A stretch of DNA of 64,000 nt from the NCBI GenBank assembly GCA_019913005.1, contig JAIOHL010000317.1:1-64000 (forward strand). The letters are read 5' to 3'. The notes under the pieces are model-generated. The model was not told the origin of the DNA. It saw only the letters and a list, made by a program, of their open reading frames with translations, and ran no database searches. This document shows positions 7,449 to 16,630 of this stretch, piece after piece. A program made the position numbers and the translations under genes. Numbering within the stretch: position 1 is the stretch's first letter; every line of letters starts with the position of its first letter. This DNA comes from Anaerolineae bacterium (GTDB lineage: Bacteria; Chloroflexota; Anaerolineae; Aggregatilineales; J027).

Positions 7449-8824
7449 TTTTCCCGTTCAAGCAGCAACTCCGCGATTAGCTCCGCCCCGCGATTTTGCC
7501 AGTTATAGAGGGTACGCGGCGGCACATTAATCTGAAACCACTTCAGCATATTGGCAATTGAACTGTCCACACCTTCGCCGGATGGGTGATTTTTATAGGG
7601 GCTGATGCCAACCACATAGGGATAGTAGAGGGCGTTGAAAAACCGCCATTCGTCCGTCGTACCAAATTTTTCAGTTGATTGGGGGCGCAGGGTTTCAATA
7701 CACTCGGTCAAAACTTGGCGCAGTTCGTGGGCACGGTGGATGGAATTGGCTTCGTGAGTGAGGCGCTTGGCAACAATTTGCATGTCGGTGAGAGGACTGG
7801 CGGCAAGGCGCGGTAGATTTTGCATATGGCTAAGGGCGCGGCGGGTCAGTCTCACAAAATCGGTATGGTCAAGACTGGCAATCGCAGGAGCGACTTCGGG
7901 TCGGCGTACTTCGTTTAGCATCAAGGTACGGAGCGCTGCCCGCGCTTCGGCATCCTTTGAATCGGATTTAAATAACAGCCGATCCAAAAAATGCTCAATT
8001 TGCCCCCCTAGCGGAATCCCCAAACTAATCACGGTGAGTGTGCCCAATAGAGCCAACGCGAGGGCGGGTGTCCATGTATCGGCACTTAGTAGGGCGATGC
8101 TCCAAGGAGTCACGATGATAATCAGGGCCAGCAGCACTTTTAGCAGGGTAAAACTAAGGTCGCGGCGTATGGCCTGACCTTCGGAGACGGCATCATAGAC
8201 AATCGCGGCGATGCCGAACATGATCACGTCCGCCACGACGAAGGCAAACACAAATGCGGTTGAAAACCACCCCGGCAGCAGACATATCATCCCACCAAGA
8301 TACGCCAAACCCGCCAAGCGCAGTGCATTAAAAGGACGATAGGCGCGATCTTGTTTGGTAGTGGCTTTGAAATTTTGATGCAGTAGCCATGCTGCCACGC
8401 CTGTCACGCCGACATTGTAAACGGCATATGTCCAAAAAAGCGGGCCGGGGTCATGTGTTTCAAAATCCATCAATTCGTTGCTAATCCAACCGCCAATCAC
8501 CAGCACCATCGCAATCGGCATAAGCAGTGTCCACCATGCCCGATCAAGCGCCAATTGGTCGCCGGGGCGCAGTAAAATGGCAATGCGTGTCCACAGCGCG
8601 ACAGGCAGGGGATAAGCGACCCATAATAGGCGGGATACCCATTCGACCTGCGCTCCAAACTCATGCCCCAAATATAAGTTGGCCTGAATCAGGGCATAAC
8701 TGATGAGCAGCCCTGCCGCCGCCACCGAAATCGGATGGAAGTGCCCTCGACTCAGCAAATAGCCTGCTAAGGTTAGGCTAGTGAAATAAGCCGAAATTTG
8801 AAGTATGGAAAGTAGGATCTGCAT
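7439..8824 (-). CDS. Polytopic membrane protein with cytoplasmic C-terminal region
   Basis: The 461-residue product has about nine hydrophobic segments between residues 4 and 270, arranged like the seven-helix input domains found before histidine kinases. A soluble C-terminal half of about 190 residues follows. No kinase boxes, receiver or GGDEF motif is present. The last 40 residues (SSIANMLKWFQINVPPRTLYNWQ...) look like a helix-turn-helix: a helix, a tight turn, then a PPRTLYNW recognition-like helix. It may be a membrane-bound sensor that acts through its C-terminus, possibly on DNA. This is inference from pattern only. No clear ribosome site precedes the ATG. It converges on and overlaps the methyltransferase gene by 10 bases. 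Confidence 0.7.
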   Translation of the reverse strand: MQILLSILQISAYFTSLTLAGYLLSRGHFHPISVAAAGLLISYALIQANLYLGHEFGAQVEWVSRLLWVAYPLPVALWTRIAILLRPGDQLALDRAWWTLLMPIAMVLVIGGWISNELMDFETHDPGPLFWTYAVYNVGVTGVAAWLLHQNFKATTKQDRAYRPFNALRLAGLAYLGGMICLLPGWFSTAFVFAFVVADVIMFGIAAIVYDAVSEGQAIRRDLSFTLLKVLLALIIIVTPWSIALLSADTWTPALALALLGTLTVISLGIPLGGQIEHFLDRLLFKSDSKDAEARAALRTLMLNEVRRPEVAPAIASLDHTDFVRLTRRALSHMQNLPRLAASPLTDMQIVAKRLTHEANSIHRAHELRQVLTECIETLRPQSTEKFGTTDEWRFFNALYYPYVVGISPYKNHPSGEGVDSSIANMLKWFQINVPPRTLYNWQNRGAELIAELLLERENQV

Positions 8825-8839
8825 CGTTTCATATACCCG

Positions 8840-8868
8840 AAAAAAGGGCGATTATTGAAAACCGCCCT
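8840..8868 (-). terminator. Terminator of the 8899-9312 gene
   Basis: Read on the minus strand, GGGCG (from 8867) pairs with CGCCC (to 8846) across a 12-base loop and is followed by six T. It lies between the small membrane protein gene and the polytopic membrane protein gene, so these two minus-strand genes are probably separate units. Confidence 0.7.
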
Positions 8869-8898
8869 CGTCATCGCCATCCCACGTATTATCGCATA

Positions 8899-9312
8899 TT
8901 AGCGATTTTCGCGGAGGGCCAGATGCCAGATGAACGCCAATACCCCGCCGCCGATACCCATCGCAAGCGAGGTTGCGACGCCGAATGTATTGAATTCCAC
9001 CACTAATGGGGCAATTAGGAAATCAACCCCCATGAGCAGCATCACGAAGCGGGCGATTTTGAAATTGCGCGGGGTGATAGCGCCCTCACGCGCTACCCAC
9101 AATTGCCACAGGGCATAGAGACTAAAGATACCCCCTTCGACGCGCAGCATGACATCGGCGTTGTCCGACATGCCGAGGGCATCCATCACGGTGCTGGTGG
9201 CAAAGATGATGAACGCCCCCGAAATAAGGGTTAGTACCGCATCCCCCCGCCACAGCAGTTTGAATAGATTGAGCGTTCCGGTTTGACGAGTTAGAGTTGC
9301 CTGTTGAGCCAT
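8899..9312 (-). CDS. Small four-helix membrane protein, unknown function
   Basis: The 137-residue protein has AGGAG eight bases before the ATG. After a polar start of about 20 residues there are four hydrophobic segments, near 25-45, 60-75, 88-105 and 112-132. No catalytic or metal-binding residues stand out. It resembles generic small integral membrane proteins and I cannot name a family. It has its own terminator, so it is likely monocistronic. Confidence 0.7.
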   Translation of the reverse strand: MAQQATLTRQTGTLNLFKLLWRGDAVLTLISGAFIIFATSTVMDALGMSDNADVMLRVEGGIFSLYALWQLWVAREGAITPRNFKIARFVMLLMGVDFLIAPLVVEFNTFGVATSLAMGIGGGVLAFIWHLALRENR

Positions 9313-9479
9313 ATGAAATTCTCCTGATCCGGCAGATCAAATTGAATTGAACCGATGCCGTCATCATGACCCAAAACGCACTGCCAACACGAGACAAGGC
9401 ACTGCCATTTACTGCCAAATTTTAGAAATAATGGGGTGGGGCGACTTCATGCACTCTAACGATTCAATATGGATATTTG

Positions 9480-9538
9480 CGTAGGGGATTGGCCCTGTGC
9501 CATCCCAAAGACGGCGGGCACGGCGACCCGCCCCTACG
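9480..9538. repeat. 59-base inverted-repeat element (GTAGGGG type)
   Basis: CGTAGGGG (9480-9487) and CCCCTACG (9531-9538) are perfect inverted ends enclosing a GC-rich core with smaller palindromes (GGCGGGCACGGCGACCCGCC). Short non-coding elements of this GTAGGGGCG kind are commonly scattered in genomes of Chloroflexota and some other phyla. This one fills part of the 271-base gap between two genes. A shorter related piece (GTCGCCCTTACGAA) lies at about 9568-9581. No second full copy was found in the window. Confidence 0.6.
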
Positions 9539-9583
9539 AAGTCTTATTCCGTCTTATTTTGTTAAACGGCATAAAAGTCGCCC

Positions 9584-10444
9584 TTACGAATTTACAGGCG
9601 CGTCAAAGCGATATTCATCCACATCACAAATCGGCTCATAGCCAATTTCTTGATAGATGTGGTTGGAAGTCGGGTTGCTGAGGTCGGTGTAGAGGAAACA
9701 GAATTTACGTCCGGTATCGAGCTGCAATTGGCTGAGGGCAGCGACACACGCACTCGCATAGCCTTTTTTGCGAAATTCGGGTGGTGTATAGACTGGCCCA
9801 ATACGAATGCCGTTGGGGGTAGGGCCGCCGCGTCCTGCCATCGAAACCACCTCGCCGTCGTGTTCCCATAAATATATTTTGCGGGTCTCTGAGACGAAAT
9901 AACGATCTACTAGTTGGGGTACATCTGAATTGTCCACGACTCCCATCGCTTCTTGGCGGAAGGCGGCGAACCATTGAATCAAGAGCAGGCGGTCATCAGG
10001 AGTAGCAACTCGAAATGCGCCGGGGATACCTGTCACCGCGTTGACATGCGAAAGCTGATAGATACGTTCGCGCATGTTAAGCCGATAGGGTTGGTGGGTC
10101 ATGCCTTGCCATAAATCCGCAAAGGTTTTACCAATTGGAACAGTCGCAATCACCCCCGTCAGGATACCATAGACACTTCGCACATCGGTTGCCAAGACGC
10201 TGAGGGCATCAGGGTGGGCGACATGCGAAATAATCAGATTGTGCGGCGGGGTACGTATCGCTGCTAGGGTGATGTTCCCTACGTCCTCTATCACTGCCAG
10301 ATAAAATTGCGGGTAAACCTCCGGGTCGTGGATCAGGGTATTGGTCAGGCCGAAAATTAAATTGTGCTCGGCTTCCCGCTCCATCAAAAACGCCTCGGCA
10401 TACAGCAAAAATTCACGTGGGTCGCTAAAACGCCTCAATTGCAT
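9584..10444 (-). CDS. GNAT-family N-acetyltransferase
   Basis: A start at 10444 gives about 286 residues. The frame is also open to an ATG at 10459, directly after the upstream stop, but GGGAGG sits seven bases before ATG 10444, so the later start is preferred. The C-terminal half holds the acetyl-CoA-binding motif of GNAT enzymes (IGPVYTPPEFRKKGYASAC) and the following strand/helix (CFLYTDLSNPTSNHIYQEIGY). The N-terminal half is a divergent GNAT-like or substrate domain. This two-part plan is common in proteins annotated as FR47-like acetyltransferases. The substrate is unknown. It follows the 10460-12466 gene without a gap and probably shares its transcript. Confidence 0.85.
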   Translation of the reverse strand: MQLRRFSDPREFLLYAEAFLMEREAEHNLIFGLTNTLIHDPEVYPQFYLAVIEDVGNITLAAIRTPPHNLIISHVAHPDALSVLATDVRSVYGILTGVIATVPIGKTFADLWQGMTHQPYRLNMRERIYQLSHVNAVTGIPGAFRVATPDDRLLLIQWFAAFRQEAMGVVDNSDVPQLVDRYFVSETRKIYLWEHDGEVVSMAGRGGPTPNGIRIGPVYTPPEFRKKGYASACVAALSQLQLDTGRKFCFLYTDLSNPTSNHIYQEIGYEPICDVDEYRFDAPVNS

Positions 10445-10459
10445 AGTCTTCCCTCCCAT

Positions 10460-12466
10460 CTACTGGGGTACGGTGGGCGGCTGCGGTGGTGCGGCGGATG
10501 GGATGGCCTGCCCAAAGGTGGGCTGCGACGAAATCGCAATCAAACTCGGCTCGGTTAATCCCGGTGCAAGGAAGTACAGCTTCGTCTCCGGCATGGCAAA
10601 ACGTAATTGGGTAGCGTCCACATTTTGCGCGAACCCCAAAATCATGTCACGGTCACTGGGGATAAGACTGAATACAATCCCGGCTTGATTCGGCGCGACG
10701 GCTAGTTTCCCAATGGCATAACCTTGCCCCTGCCATAAGGGAGTGGCAGTACCGCTGCTCAAATCATACTCAATGATAGACACCGCGTTCAGCACTGACA
10801 GATAAGGAAATATCCCCAACTGTTCTTCAGCGCGTTCTTGGAGGGTGGGGTCGCTGACCTCAAATGGCTCACCCGAAGGTGCATAGGTGGTGTAATAAAA
10901 TTTGCTGGTGCTGGCCCATGCCAATTGATCGGGAGTGTCCAACATGGCAATTTCGGTGCGTTCGCCGTTCATCATATTGATGAGTACCGTTTGATTGCCA
11001 ACCAGCGCCAACAACTGCTGACGATCTGCTGAGAGCACGGCATGGCGTAAATCTGACCCTAAATTGAGTGAGGTGTTATCGGTGGGATTCCAAATCGCCA
11101 AGCCTTCCCCTGCACAGGAGGTTGTATATAGAAAACGATTATCGGACAGCCAGTCGAAACTAAACGGGTTGCCATATGGCCCGGTCTCGCGCTGATATAG
11201 CCTTTCCGCCACATACGGAATGATCTCAACTTCACAGCCCTCGGTGAATGGCACAGTGCCGAGTGATTGTTTATCATCTCCATTGGGCAGGGCGGTGTTG
11301 ACGGTGAGCAAGCCTGCTTGGTCAGCGGGCGTTAAATAGGCGATACGTTCGCCAGTGATTGACCAGCTTGCCGGAAAATTGGCGGCGACAGGATTGGCAA
11401 AAATGACGCTGCGTTTGCCCGTATCCGACACCTCTAAGCGTTGATTACCATTTTCCAGCAATTCAAAATAGGCCAGATATTGGGCGTTGGGGGAAAAATT
11501 CAACCCCCGGCGATCCCGACGAGCATTGTTGGTGACGCCATAACCGGGTAGATAGATATACGATCCGAGATAGACATCATTGGCAAATACATGGGCGAAG
11601 GGATACCCTGCCAATAATTGGGCCGTATTTCCAGTTGGAACGGGGGTTACCACTGTACCATCAGGAGCGACTTGGCCTGTTGAAAATTCAAAAGAATCCA
11701 AAATCGCCAGAAAGTTGCCGGCCCACCCCTCATATTGTTCCAGCGGGGCGGACTGCAAAATGACATAGCCGTCGCCTTCCACACCCACCGGAATGGCGGT
11801 GGTACGAAATTGATGAATGACCTCCCCACAAATCGCCTTGTATTGAGCAGTCAGGGCGGTGCTGGCCCCAATCGCGTTGGGGGCCTGCAAATCTTCGACA
11901 AAACCCGCTTCTCGAATGGCCTCATTGAGCAGCAAATCGGCATTGCCAACACCAACTTTATGCTGAATTTCGATGAGAGGGTTGGCGCAATTTTTCGTGC
12001 CATCGGGTGAGATAATGACCAGCGACAGGTCTTCACTTGCTGCAACCAGCCATGTTTCGGGGTAGTCAATGATAAACGCCGTGTTTTGATAGCTCCGATA
12101 GCCAATTGCCACCGTCCGGTTGATGGGGGTGCATAACACAACGGTATTGCCATTCACATCGCTGTGTAGTTCATAGGTGGTGGGGTCTTGGTCAATGGTA
12201 AACTGCCAGATATACCCCTGCACCTCGCCTTGTACATAACTTACCCCGGCTTGCGGACAACCGAGGCTGGAATCTTGCCATGTTGTCAACTGATAGGTGT
12301 AGTTGACCAGCGTAAAGTTGCGCCCCAACTGCTGGGCAAAATAGTCTTTGACGCGCTGGAGCACCGTTTCTAATGGGGTTTGGGCGTGGACTGTGGGTGG
12401 CATCAGAGTCCCCGCGATGAGCAGGAAAACAAGAATGGGGAGGAGTTTGAGATTTGGTTGTTTCAT
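10460..12466 (-). CDS. Secreted protein with cysteine-pair N-terminal domain and propeller-like region
   Basis: The frame is open to 12565, but the ATG at 12466 is chosen because it opens a clean signal peptide (MKQPNLKLLPILVFLLIAG... cut near VHAQ). This gives 668 residues. After the signal, a domain of about 90 residues has SSLGCPQAGVSYVQGEVQGY and ends with VVLC; the two cysteines probably form a disulfide. A region with Cys and YRSYQNTAFIIDYPETW follows, then repeats such as LNFSPNAQYLAYF typical of PD40/WD40-like blades. The same N-terminal domain occurs in the gene at 36771-38639. No catalytic motif was seen. It probably acts outside the membrane as a binding or sensing protein. Confidence 0.75.
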   Translation of the reverse strand: MKQPNLKLLPILVFLLIAGTLMPPTVHAQTPLETVLQRVKDYFAQQLGRNFTLVNYTYQLTTWQDSSLGCPQAGVSYVQGEVQGYIWQFTIDQDPTTYELHSDVNGNTVVLCTPINRTVAIGYRSYQNTAFIIDYPETWLVAASEDLSLVIISPDGTKNCANPLIEIQHKVGVGNADLLLNEAIREAGFVEDLQAPNAIGASTALTAQYKAICGEVIHQFRTTAIPVGVEGDGYVILQSAPLEQYEGWAGNFLAILDSFEFSTGQVAPDGTVVTPVPTGNTAQLLAGYPFAHVFANDVYLGSYIYLPGYGVTNNARRDRRGLNFSPNAQYLAYFELLENGNQRLEVSDTGKRSVIFANPVAANFPASWSITGERIAYLTPADQAGLLTVNTALPNGDDKQSLGTVPFTEGCEVEIIPYVAERLYQRETGPYGNPFSFDWLSDNRFLYTTSCAGEGLAIWNPTDNTSLNLGSDLRHAVLSADRQQLLALVGNQTVLINMMNGERTEIAMLDTPDQLAWASTSKFYYTTYAPSGEPFEVSDPTLQERAEEQLGIFPYLSVLNAVSIIEYDLSSGTATPLWQGQGYAIGKLAVAPNQAGIVFSLIPSDRDMILGFAQNVDATQLRFAMPETKLYFLAPGLTEPSLIAISSQPTFGQAIPSAAPPQPPTVPQ

Positions 12467-12577
12467 GAAATTTCTGATAAAGGCGTTAGGGAATAAAAAT
12501 CGAGCCTTCAGGATACACGATAGGCTTCTGAGGCGACAAGGGCACGGCGGCAATACGTCAGGCAATAATATGCCAGC

Positions 12578-13240
12578 CTACCCCAATACCAACTGATAAA
12601 GTTCTTCATAGGAATGAATGATGCTCGATCCGCCGATGTTTTCGGGGTTATCGGGTTGAAACGCGACTGGCATGATGCCCTGTTCCCCCACAAGGGATAA
12701 TTCATAGAAATCACGGCCCACATAGAGCATCTCATCCGTTGAGATGTCAGCGGCTTGGAGAGCCACCTTAAAAAAGGCGGGGTCGGGTTTGGTAAGACCA
12801 ATTTCGCACGAGGTCAAGACCATCCACCATAAATCACGCGGGAATCCAGCATCTTCCAACCAAGTCACTAAATCTTCGGTTGGGTGTTCGGTGTTGGCAG
12901 CGATAGCAACACCCACCCCACTGTCGCGTACTTCTAGTAAGGTCTCCACCGCGCCCGCAATTGGTTGGATGGCGGCGGCGTCAGCCAATAAGACGGATCG
13001 TCCATAAGATAGAGCCTGTTGGGGGAGGCCATGAAATGTCAAAATGGCGTCATAATAATCTTCTCGGCTAATCCGTCCATGCAATACATCAAAATGGGCT
13101 GCTTTTAGGGCTTTTTGAACAACCTTCGGATGACGGGGTTGTAAATCATAGGCCGCCAAGTAATCTTGTAAATGTCGGTCGGGTTTAGGATGGATATAGA
13201 GCACGTCATCGGTATCAAGCAGTACAGTACGGAATGGCAT
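12578..13240 (-). CDS. HAD-superfamily hydrolase-like protein
   Basis: The start at ATG 13240 is preceded by AAGGGA; an upstream in-frame TTG at 13246 is less likely. The 220-residue protein has HAD motif I (LLDTDDVLY, Asp9 and Asp11), a helical cap, motif II (AIAANT), and motif III lysine in IGLTKPDPAFF. The motif IV region reads LYVGRDFYELSLV, where the usual GD...D acid is replaced by Arg or shifted. Metal binding may therefore be altered. Family members are phosphatases or dehalogenases; the substrate is unknown. It lies 111 bases upstream of, and in the same direction as, the secreted propeller gene. Confidence 0.85.
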   Translation of the reverse strand: MPFRTVLLDTDDVLYIHPKPDRHLQDYLAAYDLQPRHPKVVQKALKAAHFDVLHGRISREDYYDAILTFHGLPQQALSYGRSVLLADAAAIQPIAGAVETLLEVRDSGVGVAIAANTEHPTEDLVTWLEDAGFPRDLWWMVLTSCEIGLTKPDPAFFKVALQAADISTDEMLYVGRDFYELSLVGEQGIMPVAFQPDNPENIGGSSIIHSYEELYQLVLG

Positions 13241-13335
13241 CCTCAAATCCCTTGAACAGGAGAATAGTAGGAAAATTGTATCAGTAGTGGCCTACTATCG
13301 CCAGAAACTCGTGATTTTTTCGAAAGGATCATCTC

Positions 13336-14058
13336 ATGCAAAAATGGATTGTGCTTATTTGTATCCTTTTGGTAGGGTTGATTTCACCTGCCCCCACTGC
13401 CCACGCCCTCCCAGAAGCCCAACGAATTGAATTGGAAGCCAGTGACGGATTGGTCTTGGTGGGTGATTTTTATATGCCAGAAAGCGAAGAACCCGTACCC
13501 GCCGTTATCCTGATGCACATGTTGGGACGACGGCGCGGCGACTGGGAAACGCTGCTGCCCATGCTGGTGGATGATTATGGCATGGCGGTACTCAATGTGG
13601 ATTTGCGTGGTCATGGCGAAACAGGTGGCTCAACGGATTGGGCATTGGCCGAAGAAGATGTGCAAGCATGGATTGATTGGCTGCGCGGACAGGCAGGCAT
13701 CAACCCCGATGCAATTTCGTTGATCGGGGCCAGCATTGGGAGCAATCTAGCCATACGCGGTTGGGCCAACGATGAAAATATCCGCACGGCAGTGGCCCTT
13801 TCCCCCGGTCTTAATTTTCGCGGTGTGACCACCGAAGATGCTGTAGAAGCCAATGCAGATCGGCCCTTGATGTTAGTCTCGGCTCGTAGCGACAGAGAAA
13901 GTGCTATCGCAGTTACGACCCTGTTCGATTTAACCGACGGCAATGCGCTGGTACGACTTTTCAGCGGTTCTCGGCATGGCACCGACCTTTTCGATACTGA
14001 GTATTCTGACTGGTTGATAACCGCTATCGCCGAGTGGGTGGATTCGCAATCCCAGTAG
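13336..14058 (+). CDS. Secreted alpha/beta hydrolase
   Basis: The 240-residue protein carries a signal peptide (residues 1-24, cut after AHA). The rest has an alpha/beta-hydrolase core: VPAVILMHMLG (oxyanion-hole strand), VLNVDLRGHGET, and the nucleophile elbow GASIGS with Ser133. The late acid is probably in SARSDRE, and the catalytic His is in GSRHGTD. It resembles dienelactone-hydrolase or prolyl-oligopeptidase-like esterases. The substrate is unknown; export suggests an ester or peptide outside the cell. GAAAGGA precedes the ATG. It is divergent from the HAD gene. Confidence 0.85.
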   Translation: MQKWIVLICILLVGLISPAPTAHALPEAQRIELEASDGLVLVGDFYMPESEEPVPAVILMHMLGRRRGDWETLLPMLVDDYGMAVLNVDLRGHGETGGSTDWALAEEDVQAWIDWLRGQAGINPDAISLIGASIGSNLAIRGWANDENIRTAVALSPGLNFRGVTTEDAVEANADRPLMLVSARSDRESAIAVTTLFDLTDGNALVRLFSGSRHGTDLFDTEYSDWLITAIAEWVDSQSQ

Positions 14059-14074
14059 GGGCTGTTTTTCAAGG

Positions 14075-14097
14075 AGGCGGCTGATTCAAGACCGCCT
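14075..14097. terminator. Weak hairpin between convergent genes
   Basis: AGGCGG (14075-14080) and CCGCCT (14092-14097) form a six-base stem between the hydrolase and zinc-ribbon genes, which converge here. Only short T runs flank it, so terminator strength is doubtful. Confidence 0.4.
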
Positions 14098-14112
14098 TAT
14101 TGTTGCTTATCC

Positions 14113-15285
14113 CTATTCGTTTTGGCTGCGCCCCCACAGACTAAATCCATCTACATATACCTCGCCTGTCTGCCCATTGACCAATGCGCGGCGGATGTCG
14201 TCGTCGGCTTCGTGCAGTAGGATGACCCAGATCGGCAGCAGCATAAATTCGTAGGCTACGCGGGGTACATAGGTTTCGATATTGAGATAGGCCCGCAAAG
14301 GAAATTCGGCAGCACTGTTGCTATAGGCCGAGATGCTGCGAGGGCGTTTGCTTTTGACCTCTTTTTTAGCTTGTTCCACTGCCTTTTTCACAATCGGGGT
14401 GGCGGCCTGCACTATGTTAATCTGATACAACTGTGCGCGAATTCCAGCGAGATAACCGGGTTCATAGTCGCGCAGTTCCGACAAATCATACGGCAGCAGA
14501 TGGGGCACAATATCCTGATTGGCAATCGCAGCGTAAATGGGATCGGACATATGAACAAAACTTTCCATACCGGAGGCTGCAATTCCCTGTGGATAGCGCC
14601 AGCGGACTTCGGTAGTAACTTCAAAAACCCAAAATGGCAAAAATACAGGACTGCCCGTGACCCGCGCAATTTTGTCATGCAAAAAGCGACTTAGGCCGCT
14701 GTTGATTTTTTCATCTACCAAAGACCGCGCTTTAGGAGCAGTGATTTTGAAGGGGATAATTTTGGTAGGGGCATCCAATTTTCCCTCATCGTCATGGACA
14801 ATCACGAATTGGGAGTCGCAAAAGGGGCAGCGTTCATTTAAATCTTCGGGCGGCATGATAGATTGCGCTCCACAGCTTGTGCAGTCCATGACCCGTCCAG
14901 TCACATCCCATTGAACGGCTTTGCCATAACGCTCCATCAGCACTGCCCGCAGCGATTTTTCGGCATGAGGCATTTTGTTGTTTGACTTGGACTTGTAGGT
15001 CTTAATGGGATATTTTGTGCCACAGGTGGGGCAGTGGATCATAGCCTGACCGGGAACGGGTTCAAGATCATCCCCACCGCAATTGGGGCATTCAATCATT
15101 TCCCCTTTGGCTTTTGTTTGGCCCTTGAGTGTCAAAGGATGAAGTTGAATGCGGGCTTCGGCGGGTGGTAAATTTTGCCATTCCCGTATGGGTTGATAAC
15201 CACATTCTTTGCAATAGACCAGTCCACTTTGTAGGTCAATGGTCAGTCGGCTGCGGCAGACTGGACAGCCAATTCGCAATCCCAT
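14113..15285 (-). CDS. Zinc-ribbon protein with three CxxC pairs
   Basis: The 390-residue cytoplasmic-looking protein has six CxxC motifs in its first 160 residues (CPVC 7-10, CKEC 25-28, CPNC 66-69, CPTC 85-88, CTSC 135-138, CPFC 153-156), i.e. three zinc ribbons. The C-terminal domain includes the patterns IIPFKITAPKARSLV and FLPFWVFEV, found in a widespread family of uncharacterised zinc-ribbon proteins where Pro-Phe-Lys-Ile and Pro-Phe-Trp motifs recur. A hydrophobic stretch (AYEFMLLPIWVILL) lies near the end. Metal binding is near certain; partner and function are unknown. It is transcribed away from the chemosensory-like set. Confidence 0.8.
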   Translation of the reverse strand: MGLRIGCPVCRSRLTIDLQSGLVYCKECGYQPIREWQNLPPAEARIQLHPLTLKGQTKAKGEMIECPNCGGDDLEPVPGQAMIHCPTCGTKYPIKTYKSKSNNKMPHAEKSLRAVLMERYGKAVQWDVTGRVMDCTSCGAQSIMPPEDLNERCPFCDSQFVIVHDDEGKLDAPTKIIPFKITAPKARSLVDEKINSGLSRFLHDKIARVTGSPVFLPFWVFEVTTEVRWRYPQGIAASGMESFVHMSDPIYAAIANQDIVPHLLPYDLSELRDYEPGYLAGIRAQLYQINIVQAATPIVKKAVEQAKKEVKSKRPRSISAYSNSAAEFPLRAYLNIETYVPRVAYEFMLLPIWVILLHEADDDIRRALVNGQTGEVYVDGFSLWGRSQNE

Positions 15286-15451
15286 CGTGCAAGCCCCTTA
15301 TTTATAGAAGAATAAAGAATGCTGGCATAAAAAAACGCCTTTGCCGTATTATAGTCATTCAATACCTATGTGGGATAAATTTAGATAGGGCTGGATAGCA
15401 TAAATTAGATCAGACAAACCATCTTAGAAGAGATGAGGCAAATAGAGTCCT

Positions 15452-16516
15452 ATGGATACAATGTCAATGGTGCAGGTGCTGGTGGTTGAAGATTCGATGA
15501 CCACGCGGCGCTTTCTTGTAGATTTGATCAATAACATTCCGGGCCTGATGGTGATAGGGGAAGCGGAGGACGGAGTGCAAGCCCTACGCTTGGTAGAAGA
15601 GCTACGACCCGATGTCATCAGCATGGACATCCAGATGCCCAATATGGATGGCTTACAGGCCACCCAGCACATTATGGCGAATACCCCAACCCCGATAGTG
15701 GTTGTTTCAGCCGGTCTAGGCCAACGCGAAGTAGACTATGCAATGCTGGCGATTGAAGCGGGGGCATTGGCGGCGATTGATAAACCGACGGCTTCTCCGC
15801 AAGATGAGGCCAAACGCACGGAATATCTACGTTTGCTGCGATTGATGGCCGGGGTCTCCGTCGTTCGGCGGCGCTCATTAGATCAACTAGAACAGCGGTT
15901 GGATTCGCTACCCAATATTCAAGCGGACACCCATCATTTACCCGAAATAGTGGTGATTGGGGCGAGTGCAGGTGGGCCGGGGGCCTTAACCCAAGTTTTG
16001 AGCTATCTGCCTGAAGATTTTCCGCTGCCCATTCTCGTCACCCAACATTTATCAGCCGATTTTGTGCCCGGCCTTGCCAATTGGCTGGGACGGCGTTGTG
16101 TCTTACCTGTGCGGTTGGGGCTTGAAGGTGAATATCCAGAGCCGGGTGAGGTCTGGCTTGCCCCCGGTGGCTATCATATGCAGCTTTCTCCGGAGGGGCG
16201 GGTAGAGCTTATTCCCGAAAAAGGCCACTATCGCCATCAACCCTCGGTAGATGCCTTGTTTGACAGTGCGGCTTCTGTTTATGGTCGCAAAGTCATTGCG
16301 GTATTGCTGACAGGTATGGGGGATGATGGGGCGGAGGCGATGGCGCGGCTTTTTGCCTATGGCGCTCGCACGATTGTGCAAAATGAAGAAACCTGCGTGG
16401 TTTATGGAATGCCGGGGGCAGCGGTGGAGCGTGGTGCCGCCGAGTATATTTTGCCAGTTGGAGAAATTGGTCGGGCGATCACTCGCTTGGTGCAGGTGGG
16501 CAATCATTATCGTTAG
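15452..16516 (+). CDS. cheB: CheB-type chemoreceptor glutamate methylesterase with receiver domain
   Basis: CheB removes methyl groups (and deamidates) on chemoreceptor glutamates, adjusting sensitivity. The 354 residues contain a receiver domain (about 7-130) with the acid pocket VEDS, phospho-acceptor Asp59 in SMDIQMPNMDG, Ser86 and Lys111. The esterase domain has the catalytic triad visible: Ser172 in GASAGGP, His199 in TQHLSADF, and Asp in LTGMGDDGAEAM (about 291). All key residues are intact. An internal ATG (residue 6) is an alternative start. It opens a run of five signalling genes (to 18800), but no CheR, CheA or receptor gene is in the window, so its target is unknown. Confidence 0.92.
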   Translation: MDTMSMVQVLVVEDSMTTRRFLVDLINNIPGLMVIGEAEDGVQALRLVEELRPDVISMDIQMPNMDGLQATQHIMANTPTPIVVVSAGLGQREVDYAMLAIEAGALAAIDKPTASPQDEAKRTEYLRLLRLMAGVSVVRRRSLDQLEQRLDSLPNIQADTHHLPEIVVIGASAGGPGALTQVLSYLPEDFPLPILVTQHLSADFVPGLANWLGRRCVLPVRLGLEGEYPEPGEVWLAPGGYHMQLSPEGRVELIPEKGHYRHQPSVDALFDSAASVYGRKVIAVLLTGMGDDGAEAMARLFAYGARTIVQNEETCVVYGMPGAAVERGAAEYILPVGEIGRAITRLVQVGNHYR

Positions 16517-16630
16517 GATGGGTTCAAAAAAGTTGAAATACTGAAACCGTCGCGTTAGAAGACTATAACCCAAAAGCATAAATGGCATTGGGCAGACGGG
16601 TGTACAATTCAGGCAGAATTGAGGTGATAC

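Noticed and set aside
9469-9681. Small plus-strand frame in the gap before the GNAT gene
   Set aside because: It reads through the inverted-repeat element and then antisense to the GNAT gene.
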